From: CAVUOA01 sp963742955
GTDB taxonomy: Bacteria; Bacteroidota; Ignavibacteria; Tepidaquicellales; OLB5
Assembly (NCBI GenBank): GCA_963742955.1
Contig: CAVUOA010000008.1
Coordinates: 1,116,001 to 1,180,000 of the forward strand
Direction of reading: 5' to 3'
Length of the DNA stretch: 64,000 nt
Position 1 is the first letter of the stretch, and the number at the start of each line of letters is the position of its first letter. The position numbers and the translations under genes are program-made. The notes under the pieces are model-generated. The model made no database searches. It was not told the DNA's origin and saw nothing but the letters and a program-made list of their open reading frames with translations. Of this stretch, positions 54,240 through 63,817 are shown in pieces.

Positions 54240-55326
54240 ATATTTTTTATCAGTTTTTCAATTTGATTTGCAATCTTAAGAGCTGAATTCCCATTTCCAA
54301 AGAGATTCGATCTTTTAAGTTTTTTGGGATCCGGCAAGTTCATGATTGTTTGAGTGATTAATTAGTGTTATCAGTTACTTCGAATGACCACCCCGCCCTG
54401 ACAATATTTTTCCACCAGCTGTTTTTCAGCGGTACCAGGCTGAACTTGCCCGAAAAGTATGACTCCCTGATTACACCCCCCGAATCTGTCAATGAACAAT
54501 AGGCAATAGAAAGTATTGCATTAAATTCAATGTAAGGAAGAGGTTTTAATAACAATAAACCGGTACTGTTCATTATAGGCTTAAAACCATATGACTTTTC
54601 TATAATTTGTTTTGTACGGGGATGCACGGGCCAGACAATTTTTAAGCCTGTATCTAACAACCCCTTTAAGATTTTCAGCAGCCGAATTTCATTCATTGTA
54701 TTCTCAAGTCTGTGCACAGTAAGAAGAACAAACTTTTGACTCAGGTTATACTTTTTCTTAATTGATGGTATAAAGGATTTAATACGTATTCTGTTCATAA
54801 TATATAGATCGTACATCGGGTCGCCAACGAAAAAGGCGTTATTCAAACCCTCTTTTTCAAGTCTTTTTAAGGCATCTTTGGATGAACACAGATTCAAATC
54901 ACAAATATGGTCAACTATGACACGGTTAATTTCTTCAGGGACATATTTTTTTTGGTAAATTCTTTCACCTGATTCTGCGTGTACCAATGGAATATACAAT
55001 TTGGATGCAACCAGTGCAGCAGCTAGCGTAGAATCAGTATCCCCATAAGTTAAAACTAAAGCCGGTTTTTCTTTCTCAAATATTCTTTCCAGTTTAAGCA
55101 TTATTTCGGCGGTCATCTTTGTATTCGATTTTCCGCCAATACCAAGATTATACTTGGGCCCCGGTATATTCAGCTCATCGAAAAAATAATCTGACATATT
55201 TTCGTCATAATGCTGTCCTGTGTGAATTATGATTTCGTTTATCCTGCTTTTAAAATAATTTGAAACAACCGCGCATTTTATGAATTGAGGTCTAGCCCCT
55301 ACTACAGTAATGATTTTTGATTTAAT
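54236..55326 (-). CDS. wecB: UDP-N-acetylglucosamine 2-epimerase, non-hydrolysing, broken at both ends
   Basis: Converts UDP-GlcNAc to UDP-ManNAc for surface glycans. The open frame shows IITVVGARPQFIKCAVVS, HTGQHYDENMSDYFFDEL, VLTYGDTDSTLAAALVASK, LVHAESGER, VPEEINRVIVDHICDL, LTVHRLENT and LTDSGGVIRES. No ATG begins the conserved N-terminus; the frame opens at an ATT near 55326, so the start is uncertain. At the 3' end the frame stops at 54358, but the usual C-terminus (PDPKKLKRSNLFGNGNSALK) continues to 54236 if one base is added near 54360. Confidence 0.85.
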
Positions 55327-55395
55327 GAACTCTTAACTTGGAAAGTAACTTATCTCAAAAATACTTAATTTTTTGTTAATATTCTCGCAGAAGGG

Positions 55396-56493
55396 TTAAT
55401 CGGATTGATTCCCGGTAATTTCATTATAAATTTCCTTAAGCTTTTCATAATTCATATCCCAGTCTGCCCGTTCTTTTGCAATCTGTTTACTTACCGCTCC
55501 GTGGTTTACAATAAGATTTCTGTCATTATAATATTTTTCAAGCGCTTGGGAAATGCTTTCAGAATCTTTTCTTTCAACAGTTATACCATTCTGCGGAGTA
55601 ACCCATTCTCTTATTGCAGGTACATCTGTTACAATCAAGCCTAATCCCATAGCCATTGCTTCAAGCAGTGAGAGAGAGCTGCCGTCACTTAAAGACGGTG
55701 ATATATAAGCATCAGAAGCTCCGAGAAATGAAGGGAGCTCGGTATTAGGAATTCTTCCAATCAGGCTCACCTTATCTTCCAAACTATTTGCGCTGATAAA
55801 TTTTATCACATCATTTCTCATCGAACCGTCAGCAATGAGAATAAGCTTTACATCATCTTTGTTTTTGCAGAACTCTCTGTAACCTTCCAGCATATCTGCA
55901 ACTCCGTAAATCGGCTCAAGATGGCGTGTGAAAATTATTACAAAACTGCTTTTATCTATTCCGGCTGACTCTCTGCAGGAGGATTTATCTGCCGGATGAA
56001 ATAATTTTAAATCGATACCCCACGGGAATACTGTTATCTTGTTATCCTCAATTCCGTAATCTTGCTTGATTTTTTCTTTTACAAACTCCGCATCACACTG
56101 AATATGGCTGCATCCGGTCATAACTTTTCTTACCATTCCCTTTATGAATCCGCTTTTATCAGGCTCAATTAATATATCAGAACCCCACGGCATCGAAAGA
56201 TGATGCGGTAAATTTGAAGCAAGTATCCCAACCTGCCAAACATAACCTGTATGGACAATATCAGGCTTAAAATCATTATATACTTTTTTGAAATGGCTTT
56301 TCATTGTGAGAGGAGGAAAAGCCCTCACGAGAGGAGTCTTGGTCACTATCTTAAGATGTCTCAGGAATTTTATTTCATCAATCAGAGTATTGGAAGCGTA
56401 GTGCAAAAGCAGTACTTCATAATCCTCGACCAGCTTCTTCAGGAAACGGTAATCATGTATTCCGCCGTTTGATGTAACGTATAATACTTTCAA
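55396..56493 (-). CDS. Glycosyltransferase family 4 protein
   Basis: A 365-residue GT-B glycosyltransferase, intact. The N-terminal acceptor domain includes MKVLYVTSNGGIHDYRFLKK and DIVHTGYVWQVGILASNL. The C-terminal donor domain has FVIIFTRHLEPIYGVADMLE, KVSLIGRIPNTELPSFLGAS and DAYISPSLSDGSSLSLLEAM (the E-x7-E donor-sugar motif), then GLIVTDVPAIREWV. It should add a sugar to a lipid-linked or surface glycan. It faces the leucine-type operon, with a hairpin between them (56567-56593). Confidence 0.92.
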   Translation of the reverse strand: MKVLYVTSNGGIHDYRFLKKLVEDYEVLLLHYASNTLIDEIKFLRHLKIVTKTPLVRAFPPLTMKSHFKKVYNDFKPDIVHTGYVWQVGILASNLPHHLSMPWGSDILIEPDKSGFIKGMVRKVMTGCSHIQCDAEFVKEKIKQDYGIEDNKITVFPWGIDLKLFHPADKSSCRESAGIDKSSFVIIFTRHLEPIYGVADMLEGYREFCKNKDDVKLILIADGSMRNDVIKFISANSLEDKVSLIGRIPNTELPSFLGASDAYISPSLSDGSSLSLLEAMAMGLGLIVTDVPAIREWVTPQNGITVERKDSESISQALEKYYNDRNLIVNHGAVSKQIAKERADWDMNYEKLKEIYNEITGNQSD

Positions 56494-56566
56494 TAAGTTA
56501 TCTGTTTAATTCAGCTTCTATCTCAAAATAATTATAATTTAACACAAAAATTATCCATTAAATACA

Positions 56567-56593
56567 AAAGCCGCAGGTTTTTTCTGCGGCTTT
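56567..56593 (-). terminator. Terminator after leuD
   Basis: AAAGCCGCAG and CTGCGGCTTT form a perfect 10-bp stem with a 7-nt loop, 22 bp downstream of the leuD stop on the minus strand. A T-rich tail follows on that strand. Confidence 0.85.
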
Positions 56594-56615
56594 GATAATA
56601 ATTTATTAACAAGTG

Positions 56616-57113
56616 TTATGCTTTTTGTTTTTCGAGCAGTTTTTTCCTGGTGTACGGAATCAATCCGCCTGCGTCAATAATTGCCTGTCTGGCCGCGGGC
56701 ATAGGTTCTATGGTAAATGTTTTACCGGTTGTTTTATTAACCAGTTTCGTTCCTTCGATTTCAATTTCATCACCCGCAGATGCTTCAACACCGGGGCAGG
56801 CAACACATCTTAAACCGAGGTTAATTGCGTTTTGAAGGAATATTCTTGCGAAGTCTTCAGCAACTACTATCAGCTCATGCCCCCTGAGTGTAGAAGCGGC
56901 CTGCTCGCGTGATGAACCGCACCCGAAATTTTTTCCGCCGACTATAACGTCACCGGGTTTAATGGATTTATCAGTAACCATCTTATTAAATTCGGGATAA
57001 TCGCAAAATGCATACTGCGGTGTTTCGCTCGGAAGTACTGTTGCCATAAACCTTCCCGGGTAAATTGCATCAGTTGAAATATCGTCACCTGTTTTAAATA
57101 TAACTTTAGACAT
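56616..57113 (-). CDS. leuD: Aconitase-family dehydratase small subunit (LeuD-like)
   Basis: The swivel-domain subunit of a two-subunit isopropylmalate/citramalate/homoaconitate-type isomerase, 165 residues. GDDISTDAIYPGRFM is the substrate-recognition loop region, and NFGCGSSREQAASTLRGHEL is the conserved GCGSSREQA block. It starts 1 bp after leuC with a clear AAAGGAG ribosome-binding site. The loop does not allow the substrate to be named; neighbouring genes point to citramalate or methylmalate rather than necessarily isopropylmalate. Confidence 0.88.
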   Translation of the reverse strand: MSKVIFKTGDDISTDAIYPGRFMATVLPSETPQYAFCDYPEFNKMVTDKSIKPGDVIVGGKNFGCGSSREQAASTLRGHELIVVAEDFARIFLQNAINLGLRCVACPGVEASAGDEIEIEGTKLVNKTTGKTFTIEPMPAARQAIIDAGGLIPYTRKKLLEKQKA

Positions 57114-57114
57114 T

Positions 57115-58417
57115 TTAGTTTACTCCTTTCTGTACGACCTGCGGGTCGGTTATAACACCTGTTATTGCGCTTGCTGCAGCAACTGCCGGTGAACATAAAT
57201 AAACTTCCGCATTCGGGTTGCCCATGCGTCCTTTGAAATTACGGTTAGTTGTTGAAAGCGCTGTTTCTCCGTCCCCAAGCGCTCCCTGGTGAACACCAAG
57301 GCAGCATCCGCAGCCCGGGTTCATTATTACAGCTCCTGCATTCATTAAATCTGATATGTATCCCCTGTACATTGCATCTTTATAAATTCTCCACGATGCG
57401 GGGAAAATAAGCATCCTCACACCTTTAGCAATTTTTTTACCTTTCAATATGTTTGATGCGGCTTCAAGGTCATCAAGCCTTCCGTTAGTGCACGAACCGA
57501 TTACAATCTGGTTGACTTTTGTTCCCGCTATTTTGCTGATGTCTTTTACATTATCAACCGTGTGCGGACATGCAATCTGCGGTTCAATTTTTGAAGCATT
57601 GACTTCAATAACCTTGTCATATTTTGCATCTTCATCCGGCAGAACAAAGTTCAATATTTTCCGTTACACCGGCTTCTTCCCTCAGGTAGCGGATAGTTTC
57701 TTCATCCGCAGGAACGATACCTGATGTTGCGCCTGCCTCTACTGACATATTGCATAGCGTCAACCTGCCTGAAACCGGCATGTTTTTAATAGTATCGCCG
57801 TGGAACTCGATTACCTTAAAATTTGCTCCCTGCGCTGAGAGTTTTCCTATTATATGAAGTATTAAATCCTTCGGTGAAACCTGCGGTTTAAGCTTGCCGC
57901 TCACAACAACTTTGATTGTTTTAGGCACTTCGACGTTGAGCACTGTACCAAGTGTCCACACGCTTGCCATTTCTGTTGCGCCGATGCCGAACGAAAATGC
58001 GCCGAGCGCGCCGTGTGTTGTTGTGTGGCTGTCCGTTCCCACCACAACATAACCCGGTCTGACGTATCCATACTCGGGCAGTATTTGGTGGCAGATTCCG
58101 CCTTCATCAGCACGGATATCATGGAATTTTGTGATTCCCTGCGCTTCAACAAAATCGCGGATTTTCTTTTGATTAGTTGCGGTTTTGGAGCTTTCTGCAG
58201 GTACCCTGTGGTCAAATATTATTGCAATCTTTGACGGGTCCCACACGTTTGCTTCCAGTCCCGTATCTTTATAAACCTCATTGAACTGGTTAATTACCAG
58301 CGCACCGTTTTCATGAGACATTGCAAGGTCAACTGCCGGTTCAAGAACGTCTCCGGCTTTTACCTTTTTTTGCCCTGTAGCGCGGGCAAGTATTTTTTCT
58401 ACTATTGTCATTCCCAT
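57115..58417 (-). CDS. leuC: Aconitase-family dehydratase large subunit (LeuC/HacA-like), one frameshift
   Basis: The 4Fe-4S catalytic subunit. The first part has TIVEKILARATGQKKVKAGD, FDHRVPAESSKTATNQK, VVVGTDSHTTTHGALGAFSF and NMSVEAGATSGIVPADEET. The second has IVIGSCTNGRLDDLEAAS and NPGCGCCLGVHQGAL, giving the cluster Cys. The frames join at about 57652, where one extra C (GAACTTTG for GAATTTG or similar) breaks NIEFVLPDEDAKYD. The repaired length is 433 residues. It resembles the archaeal/LeuC2 type used for several related substrates. Confidence 0.9.
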
Positions 58418-58437
58418 AATTTTTCTTTCTATATGAA

Positions 58438-59631
58438 TTAAATAATTTTCTGTTCTTTAAATTCTTTTATTTCATCACAGCTGTAACCGATTTCTTTAAG
58501 CAGGTCATCAGTATGTTCAGATAACCTTGGAGGCGGTGAATCAATGCTTGCGGGAGTTTTTTCAAACTTGGCCGTTAAGTTGAACAGCTTCAGCTCGCCG
58601 ATTTCCGGCGCATCAACTGTTTTAATTGTTTCACGGTGGACTACCTGCGGGGCATTCAGTGCGTCTTCGAGACTTAGAATTTCGCCTGATGGAATTCCTT
58701 TTTTATTCAGAGCTTCTGCCCAATAGAGAGTTTCTTTTTCCGTTAGCTTATCTTCAAGCAGGGGAGTAAGAAGTTTTCTGTTGGCTTTTCTTGTATCACG
58801 CTCTTTGAATCTTGCATCTTCTTTTAACTCCGGAATGCCCAGCACATCGGTCAAGTCTTCCCATTGCTCCTGCTTGTTTGCAGCAATGTTAATATACCCG
58901 TCCTTAGTCTTAAATGTACCCGATGGCGCCGCAGTGAAATTATCATTGCCCATAAGGACCGGCTGTTTATGCCCGATTAAAAGATTTGCTGCAACCCAGC
59001 CCATGAGCGGCATAATTGAATCAAGCATTGCAATATCTATAAACTGACCTTCACCGGAACGTTCCCTGTGATAAAGAGCTGCCATAATTGCAAACGCGGC
59101 ATTTAATCCGCCGACTGTATCGCATACCGGGAAACCTGAACGAAGCGGGTTTAACCTTTCATCGCCGTTGATTGCCATTACTCCGCTTAAGCCTTGTATA
59201 ATCTGGTCATATGCCGGCTTGAATGCATCGGGTCCTGTTTGTCCGAATCCGGATATAGCGCAGTAAACCAAACGGGGATTTATTTCACTGAGTGATTTGT
59301 ATGAAAGCCCGAGCCGTTCCATTACTCCCGGGCGGTAATTTTCAACAAGCACATCGGAAGTTTTTACAAGTTTGCGGAAAATTTCTTTTGCCTTTTCACC
59401 CTTGAGGTTTAAAGTAAATGATTTCTTGTTTGCATTCTGCGCCAGAAAGCTTGTGCCCATAAGCTTCTTGTTAAGCTCTGGAACATTCCCGAGCTTGCGG
59501 GCAAGGTCGCCATCGGTTGGATTTTCAATTTTAATCACTTCAGCCCCGAGCAATGCAAGATGAACCGTAGCAAACGGTCCAGCCAATACATTGGTTAAGT
59601 CTAATACTCTTATTCCTTGTAATATTTTCAT
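58438..59631 (-). CDS. Class III (CaiB/BaiF-family) CoA-transferase
   Basis: Moves CoA between organic acids, commonly with succinyl-CoA as donor. The 397-residue protein starts at ATG 59631 (MKILQGIRVLDLTNVLAGPF). The frame runs back to 59715, but that part is the repeat at 59658-59719 and is not coding. Family blocks include LALLGAEVIKIENPTDGDLA, VENYRPGVMERLGLSYKSL, YCAISGFGQTGPDAFKPAYD and FIDIAMLDSIMPLMGW with the expected Asp region. It lies between an HMG-CoA-lyase-like gene and leuC, which suggests citramalate/citramalyl-CoA or a similar pair as substrates (inference). Confidence 0.9.
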   Translation of the reverse strand: MKILQGIRVLDLTNVLAGPFATVHLALLGAEVIKIENPTDGDLARKLGNVPELNKKLMGTSFLAQNANKKSFTLNLKGEKAKEIFRKLVKTSDVLVENYRPGVMERLGLSYKSLSEINPRLVYCAISGFGQTGPDAFKPAYDQIIQGLSGVMAINGDERLNPLRSGFPVCDTVGGLNAAFAIMAALYHRERSGEGQFIDIAMLDSIMPLMGWVAANLLIGHKQPVLMGNDNFTAAPSGTFKTKDGYINIAANKQEQWEDLTDVLGIPELKEDARFKERDTRKANRKLLTPLLEDKLTEKETLYWAEALNKKGIPSGEILSLEDALNAPQVVHRETIKTVDAPEIGELKLFNLTAKFEKTPASIDSPPPRLSEHTDDLLKEIGYSCDEIKEFKEQKII

Positions 59632-59657
59632 ATAGGGTTGTTGAATATTATTAAATT

Positions 59658-59719
59658 TGTCACCCTGAACTTGTTTCAGGGTATATTTTCTGAGATGCCG
59701 AAACAAGTTCAGCATGACA
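59658..59719. repeat. Inverted TGTCATGCTGAACTTGTTTC repeat
   Basis: TGTCACCCTGAACTTGTTTC (59658-59677) and GAAACAAGTTCAGCATGACA (59700-59719) form an inverted pair with two mismatches around a 22-bp core. A single copy lies at 2806-2833. It fills most of the gap between two operon genes. Confidence 0.75.
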
Positions 59720-59724
59720 CATAC

Positions 59725-60635
59725 TTATTTGTATGCTATTTCGCCCGTCTTATAAACTACACCCGGCAGCTCCCTGTTAAAGAACTTAACTGCATCTGCG
59801 GAAACATCGCTAATCTTTTTCGTATCGATATCATTTCTTATTCCCATTCTGTGGAACATGTGCACTAAATCTTCTGTACATACATTTCCGCTTGCAATTG
59901 CTGTAAACGGACAGCCTCCCAAACCTGCAAAAGATGATTCAAAATATTTCACGCCTGATTTATAAGCGGCGTAGCAGTTTGCAAGTCCCATACCATATGT
60001 ATCATGAAAGTGGCATGCGGCATTTACTGTTGAATCAAGCTTAAATATTTCGCCGAACATTTTTTCAACCATTGCAGGATTAGCATGTCCTGCAGTATCG
60101 GCAAGGCTGATGTTCCTAATACCTGCTTCTAAGTATTTGGAAACTATAGCAATTACGCGCTCTTCGGGCACATTGCCCTCGTATCCGCAGCCGAAAGCTG
60201 ACTGCACCGAAGCCTGTACTTTTCCACCCGAAGCCATAATGCCTTTTGCCATTTCGATAATGCGCTTCTGTGCTTCTATCAATGCTCATGCCCGTGTTTT
60301 TTTGGCTGTGGGTTTCACTTGCCGAAACACCCATGCAGAAAAGCTCAACACCGCAGTTCATTCCGCGCTCAACACCTTTTTCATTTAACACAAGTCCGGA
60401 AAGCACAACGTTTTTCTTTTTATTTTCCGGTTTCAGAAAATACTTAAACAGCTCTTCTGTATCTGCCATCTGCGGCATTCGCTTTGGGATTAACAAATGA
60501 GCCGAGCTGAATTATATCAATGCCGGAGGAAATGAGTCCTTCAACCCATTTTATTTTTTGTTCAAGCGGAACAGTTTGTTCTTCAATTTGAAGCCCGTCG
60601 CGGGGACCGACTTCGTGAATTATAATTTTATCCAT
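59725..60635 (-). CDS. HMG-CoA-lyase-family enzyme (possible citramalyl-CoA lyase), two frameshifts
   Basis: A TIM-barrel acyl-CoA lyase of the DRE-TIM family. Reconstructed in order: IIHEVGPRDGLQIEEQTVPL (catalytic Arg-Asp), IIQLGSFVNPKRMPQMADTE, CMGVSASETHSQKNTGMSID, SAFGCGYEGNVPEERV, ACHFHDTYGMGLANCYAAYK (metal His pair), FAGLGGCPFTAIASGNVCTE (Cys and Asn). Two insertions, in CCC near 60491 and near 60281, explain the three frames; the repaired length is 302 residues. The Glu of canonical HMG-CoA lyases (IETTSF) is Gln here (IIQLGSF), which argues for a different acyl-CoA substrate. Confidence 0.85.
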
Positions 60636-60640
60636 AGCAG

Positions 60641-61759
60641 TTATAGTTTTTTTGCTATTTCGTTTGCCATATCAAGTGTTTTATCTGAGCCGCCCATATC
60701 ATATGTTCTTACTTTGCCTTCTTTAATAACATCTGCAACTGCACTTTCAAGCTTAGTTCCCATTTCTTTTTCACCAAGCCAATCCAGCATCATCTTGGCA
60801 GCCAGGATTGTTGCAATCGGGTTTACTTTATACTGGCCGAAATATTTTGGAGCCGAACCATGGGTAGGCTCAAACACGGCGAGCCGGTCACCTATATTTC
60901 CCGAACAGCCAAAACCGAGTCCGCCTACCATCTGAGCGCATAGGTCGGATATTATATCACCATAGAGATTCGGAGCAACAAGCACGTCATAGTTAAACGG
61001 GTTTTTCAACAGCCACATTGTCATAGCATCTATGTTAGCATCATCCATTTTTATTTCAGGATATTCTTTAGCAATCTCTTTTGCAGTTTCGAGGAACAAT
61101 CCGTCGGTTGCCCTGACTACGTTAGCTTTATGGACTACAGTTACTTTTTTCCTGCCGAATTTTTTAGCAAACTCAAACGCCGAGCGGATAATTTTTTCTG
61201 AGCCTTTCCTTGTATTGATTTTACATGAAACTGCATATGCATCACCCGGCAGGTCTTTGAATGCTGCAAACGGTTTTGATATTTTTAAAAGCAGGTCTGA
61301 TAATTCTTTCGGAACAGGATTAAATTCAACTCCCGAATATAAATCTTCTGTGTTTTCACGGAACACCACAAGGTCAATTCCCTCTTTAAAGTTTAACGGA
61401 TTGCCCGGGTAAGCTTTGCAGGGGCGCAGGCAATTATACAGGTCAAAAAACTGGCGCATTCTTACTATTGGTGAACGGTAAATGAGTCCTTTGCCTTTAA
61501 GCTCCGGAACCAATTCAGCTTCAGCAGCCTTTACAGGCTTTGAAGTTATTGCACCGAACATTGCAGCGTCAACGTTGTTAAGCAGGTCAATTGTTCTCTG
61601 AGGGAAAGCATCGCCTTCTTTGCACCAGAACTCCCAGCCTATATCGCCGTGTATATATTCCGCATCGAGATTAAGTTTATCTAAAACAATTTTAGCCGCT
61701 TCTAAAACTTCTATGCCTATTCCGTCACCGGGCAGCCAGGCAATCTTGTATTTAGCCAT
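60641..61759 (-). CDS. Isocitrate/isopropylmalate-family beta-decarboxylating dehydrogenase
   Basis: A 372-residue oxidative decarboxylase acting on a 2-hydroxy acid with a 3-carboxyl group. The N-terminus is KIAWLPGDGIGIEVLEAAKI. VVFRENTEDLYSGVEF replaces the VRELTGG motif of ordinary LeuB and matches the RENTEGLYSG form of NAD-isocitrate, homoisocitrate and archaeal isopropyl/methylmalate dehydrogenases. The metal and substrate residues are in VAPNLYGDIISDLCAQMVGG, and EPTHGSAPKYFGQ binds the cofactor. It leads the operon, 5 bp before the lyase-like gene. The substrate could be 3-methylmalate, isopropylmalate or isocitrate. Confidence 0.88.
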   Translation of the reverse strand: MAKYKIAWLPGDGIGIEVLEAAKIVLDKLNLDAEYIHGDIGWEFWCKEGDAFPQRTIDLLNNVDAAMFGAITSKPVKAAEAELVPELKGKGLIYRSPIVRMRQFFDLYNCLRPCKAYPGNPLNFKEGIDLVVFRENTEDLYSGVEFNPVPKELSDLLLKISKPFAAFKDLPGDAYAVSCKINTRKGSEKIIRSAFEFAKKFGRKKVTVVHKANVVRATDGLFLETAKEIAKEYPEIKMDDANIDAMTMWLLKNPFNYDVLVAPNLYGDIISDLCAQMVGGLGFGCSGNIGDRLAVFEPTHGSAPKYFGQYKVNPIATILAAKMMLDWLGEKEMGTKLESAVADVIKEGKVRTYDMGGSDKTLDMANEIAKKL

Positions 61760-62025
61760 GAAAACTCCTTATATGTAAATTTATGTTTGAAAAATTTTGG
61801 TTAAAAAATGAGGAAGTTGATTTGTCCCCGCAGGTTAAATCAATATCAAAGATGGATAAGGGAGTAAAAAGTAAAACTCCGGCGTTTTGAACGCTCTTAT
61901 CAGCATCGGCGGTCTTAATAATATGGCGCATTTCTGTACAAATGAGCTTAATCTTGCTCACTCAATCATACAAATTAACACTAAATATTATTTAAAAAAA
62001 TGGAAAAAGAGGCTATTTACTGGAT

Positions 62026-63046
62026 TTAGGATGTATTTTTGCTCAAAATTTCTTCTGTTGGCTTAAGAAATGAGCCTTTTTCGGTAGAAAAATACAGGAG
62101 GAATGGAATAATTATGAATGGTATTGCAGTAATATAATTTCTCGCCTCAAGTGTTGTATGAATTAAAAAAATAATTATAACATATGGAATAATTGTAAAT
62201 GACATATACAAATATTTTGTTCTGAATTTCTTCCATCTTCCGGAAATAAAAAAGTAGAGTACAAAAAAATGCATGCCGCCAAAAAACAGTACCATGTTTC
62301 TTACTACCCTGTGAGACGGATACATTACAAATGAATTTATATTATAAATATAGTTAGGACGCCAAGACAAATTAGGATTATTTTTAAATATCTCCAGCAT
62401 CATTAGCCTAACAGCAATTATTACTACTGTCATGAAAACCGTATTGAATATTACCCGCTTTGTAAAAATTTCTTTGTAATTGAACAGGAGATACATTGGG
62501 ATCAGAAAACCAATAGAGTCATGGTTAAATGTGCCTAATACGAAAGTAAACAAGAGAGCCCAATTATATTCTTTAATTATGAAATAATAACCGGCAAAAA
62601 TAAATAATATGTTCATAAAATCAGTAAATTCAAACATGTCTGTTAATATAAAATATTGCCATGCCATCGGGAAAAGCAAAATAAAAGTAAGGTATTCATT
62701 AATTTTCTTATTCTTGAAATATATATTCAGATATATTATAAAAGAACACTAATGTGAAAAAAGTAATCATTAATATCATTCCCATATATACTGTTCTATC
62801 ACCGAGGAACGGGAAAATCATTTTTATAGTTTTAAATATATAAGGTATAAAGAGTCGGTACTGGTTAGGTACATTAGCTGTATACGTAAGAATGTAATAA
62901 ATACCCCCCATATTATGTTCATAAAATGTCGCATTATGAAAGGTTTTATGAAAATAAATGTAGCAGAAAGCAAGAGTAGCAAGCATATAGTAAATACAGA
63001 TTTTTGTATCAGGGAAAAATTCTTTGATTCTTTGAGTCAAATTCAT
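62026..63046 (-). CDS. Polytopic membrane protein of a glycan cluster, one frameshift
   Basis: About nine hydrophobic segments over 339 residues when two frames are joined. The N-terminal part has CIYYMLATLAFCYIYFHKTF and YRLFIPYIFKTIKMIFPFLG. The second part has FMNILFIFAGYYFIIKEYNW, FVLGTFNHDSIGFLIPMYLL and SFTIIPYVIIIFLIHTTLEA. One extra T at about 62720 breaks NISEYIF-KNKKINEYL. The layout, with a conserved-looking NHDS and RNY in loops, recalls polymerase- or GT-C-like glycan proteins, but I cannot assign a family. Confidence 0.65.
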
Positions 63047-63082
63047 AGATTTGAAATGTATTTATATTGAATTTTTTAGCAA

Positions 63083-63778
63083 TTATTTTACCGCTTTTAT
63101 TATAAATGCTCTCACAGGTGAAAGTTTTGTGGGTATTTTAAAACCAAGGTGGATTATCCATTTCCCCAATGTAACTTCATCAAGAATAATGTTTCGAAAC
63201 CCTGCCCTCTTTAGCATTTTTTCAAGAGTATGCCAGTTCCATTGGAATACCATAGGATGCTTTAACAATGAAGTAAACAGTTTGAATAATTGATATGAAA
63301 TTCGTTCTGTCGTTTCAAATACGCGGGGCAGACATGATTCCATAATAATTAGCTCTCCCCCAGGTTTTAGTACTGAGTATGTATTTTGAAATGCTTTTAA
63401 GACATTTTCTCTTGTTTGGGCAAAATTATTTCCTGCTAGGTGGTGTATCAGCATGTCCATGACAGCCTGGTCATATTCTGCATCTTTGTATTTTAAATCT
63501 ATTATATCCCCCACCCGGTACTCAATATTAGCTGCCGATTTTGGTGCATTGTTTATGAGATTTGGAGAAAGGTCAAGAGCAACAATTTTTTCTGCTTTAG
63601 ATGTATCATAATTAAAAATCCCACCGTTGCCTATATCAAAAATCCTGCCGTGCTTAATATGTTTATCTATTGCTTTTCCGTAAAGCTGCCATGAATCAAT
63701 TCCCCGTATAGTTTCATGATAGGAATCCCATTCATTAAAAAACTTTTTTGTGTTATCTTTATTATCTTTTTTACCCAA
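63083..63778 (-). CDS. SAM-dependent class I methyltransferase
   Basis: A 231-residue methyltransferase. Motif I is HGRIFDIGNGGIFNYDTSKA (Gly-rich loop, shorter than usual), followed by IVALDLSPNLINNAPKSA (acidic strand-2 end), YRVGDIIDLKY and YSVLKPGGELIIMESCLPRV. This is close to the Methyltransf_11/25 group. Its place between a membrane glycan protein and a GT2-like gene suggests methylation of a glycan or lipid carrier, but the substrate is unknown. Confidence 0.82.
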   Translation of the reverse strand: MGKKDNKDNTKKFFNEWDSYHETIRGIDSWQLYGKAIDKHIKHGRIFDIGNGGIFNYDTSKAEKIVALDLSPNLINNAPKSAANIEYRVGDIIDLKYKDAEYDQAVMDMLIHHLAGNNFAQTRENVLKAFQNTYSVLKPGGELIIMESCLPRVFETTERISYQLFKLFTSLLKHPMVFQWNWHTLEKMLKRAGFRNIILDEVTLGKWIIHLGFKIPTKLSPVRAFIIKAVK

Positions 63779-63817
63779 ATGCTTTTAAAGTATATTAATA
63801 ATTAATATTCTATTCGA

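Noticed and set aside
59632..59715. 28-residue N-terminal extension of the CaiB-family gene
   Set aside because: The extension is encoded by the TGTCATGCTGAACTTGTTTC repeat, and the family's conserved start follows ATG 59631.
61752..61961. 69-codon minus-strand ORF upstream of the dehydrogenase gene
   Set aside because: No family resemblance, it overlaps the operon's first gene, and it occupies the likely promoter region.
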